DNA from: Thermoplasmata archaeon
Lineage (GTDB): Archaea; Thermoplasmatota; Thermoplasmata; Lutacidiplasmatales; UBA184
Length of the DNA: 13,315 nucleotides
Direction of reading: 5' to 3'
Assembly: GCA_030037695.1 (NCBI GenBank)
Contig: JASHQF010000004.1
Location: forward strand, 1-13,315
Each line of letters begins with the position of its first letter. Position 1 is the first letter of the stretch. A program made the translations under genes and the position numbers. Below, one piece after another: positions 13,115 to 13,315 of the stretch. Under the pieces are notes generated by a model. The model was not told where the DNA came from and searched no databases. It saw nothing but the letters and a program-made list of their open reading frames with translations.

Positions 13115-13315
13115 TCAGCCGACGAACCCAAACTTGCGAAGGAGCTCGGGGAACCGAGGGTCGGACCGGATCCCGTCGACGAAAGGGTCCGACACAAGGT
13201 CCTCAACCCCCAGGACCGTTTGTTCTTGGTAGGCGCGATCGAACCATTCGAACGCTCGGTCGTTCTCCCCGATCGCTGCGAAGGCTAGCCCCAGCGGGCC
13301 CGCCGGTACCTTCCC
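13115..13315 (-). CDS. TPR-type protein, C-terminal end (5' part outside window)
   Basis: The minus strand is open from the window edge to a TGA at 13115-13117, giving 66 residues and no in-window start of the domain. The sequence has LAFAAIGENDRAFEWFDRAY, a typical TPR helix pair ('A..A.lGe.drAf.wL.rAy'). It ends with DPFVDGIRSDPRFPELLRKF, matching the 'dP.fdplRsDPRFq.LLrr.g' terminus common to TPR-containing regulators and kinase- or adenylate-cyclase-associated TPR proteins. TPRs mediate protein-protein contacts. The N-terminal effector domain (for example a winged helix, cyclase or kinase) lies outside the window. The match to this C-terminal consensus is strong; the full identity is unknown. 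Confidence 0.72.
   Translation of the reverse strand, partial: GKVPAGPLGLAFAAIGENDRAFEWFDRAYQEQTVLGVEDLVSDPFVDGIRSDPRFPELLRKFGFVG

Noticed and set aside
12890..13288. Plus-strand 132-codon ORF at the right edge
   Set aside because: It is antisense to the TPR-type C-terminus, whose minus-strand sequence matches a known family end.

Overview
The window looks like a chromosomal piece of a high-GC archaeon, most likely of the Thermoplasmata (Thermoplasmatota). The evidence is indirect. Two genes carry the beta-domain family with 'F.E.GLP' and 'W.V.L' signatures that is widespread in secreted Thermoplasmata proteins. Several start codons sit about 25-27 nt downstream of TATA-like boxes, the geometry of leaderless archaeal transcripts. 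The secreted proteins are rich in N-X-S/T sequons. No rRNA, tRNA, CRISPR array, transposase or phage gene was found.

Layout. At 1-496 (+) is the 3' end of a surface protein with tandem GLP-type beta-domains. It converges on a pirin-like bicupin (543-1265, -). A small two-helix membrane protein (1396-1674, +) converges on a polytopic membrane protein of unknown function (1714-3018, -). The largest gene (3276-6575, -) encodes a 1099-residue surface protein: signal peptide, Ser/Thr/Ala/Pro stalk, lectin-like domain, three Ig-like beta-domains, two pentapeptide-repeat blocks, one transmembrane helix and a long basic Pro-rich cytosolic tail. The first pentapeptide block is inserted inside the third Ig-like domain. 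Next come a VOC protein (6914-7321, +) and an SRPBCC/AHSA1-type protein (7423-7872, +).

The second large secreted gene occupies 7991-10872 (-). It is read as two overlapping ORFs, but the pair is one gene broken by a single missing base inside a beta-propeller repeat. Restoring the base gives a 960-residue protein with a signal peptide, 14 YVTN-type blades (two seven-bladed propellers) and three C-terminal GLP-type beta-domains. Its upstream region has an AT-rich promoter, two overlapping and competing hairpins and a GAGGAG ribosome-binding site. Farther right are a possible DUF302 remnant (11190-11306, +), a PhnB-like VOC protein (11358-11738, +), a protein with a C-terminal zinc ribbon (11854-12792, -), and the 3' end of a TPR-type protein (13115-13315, -) that has no start codon in the window.

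How the genes work together. The genes do not form one pathway. The theme is cell-surface and secreted adhesive or recognition proteins (1-496, 3276-6575, 7991-10872) among small single-gene enzymes and binding proteins. Most genes alternate in strand and have their own promoters, so operons are short or absent; only the VOC/SRPBCC pair could be co-transcribed. I did not find a clear defence or biosynthetic system. The most unusual items are the nested pentapeptide/Ig surface protein, the frameshifted twin propeller and its structured leader.
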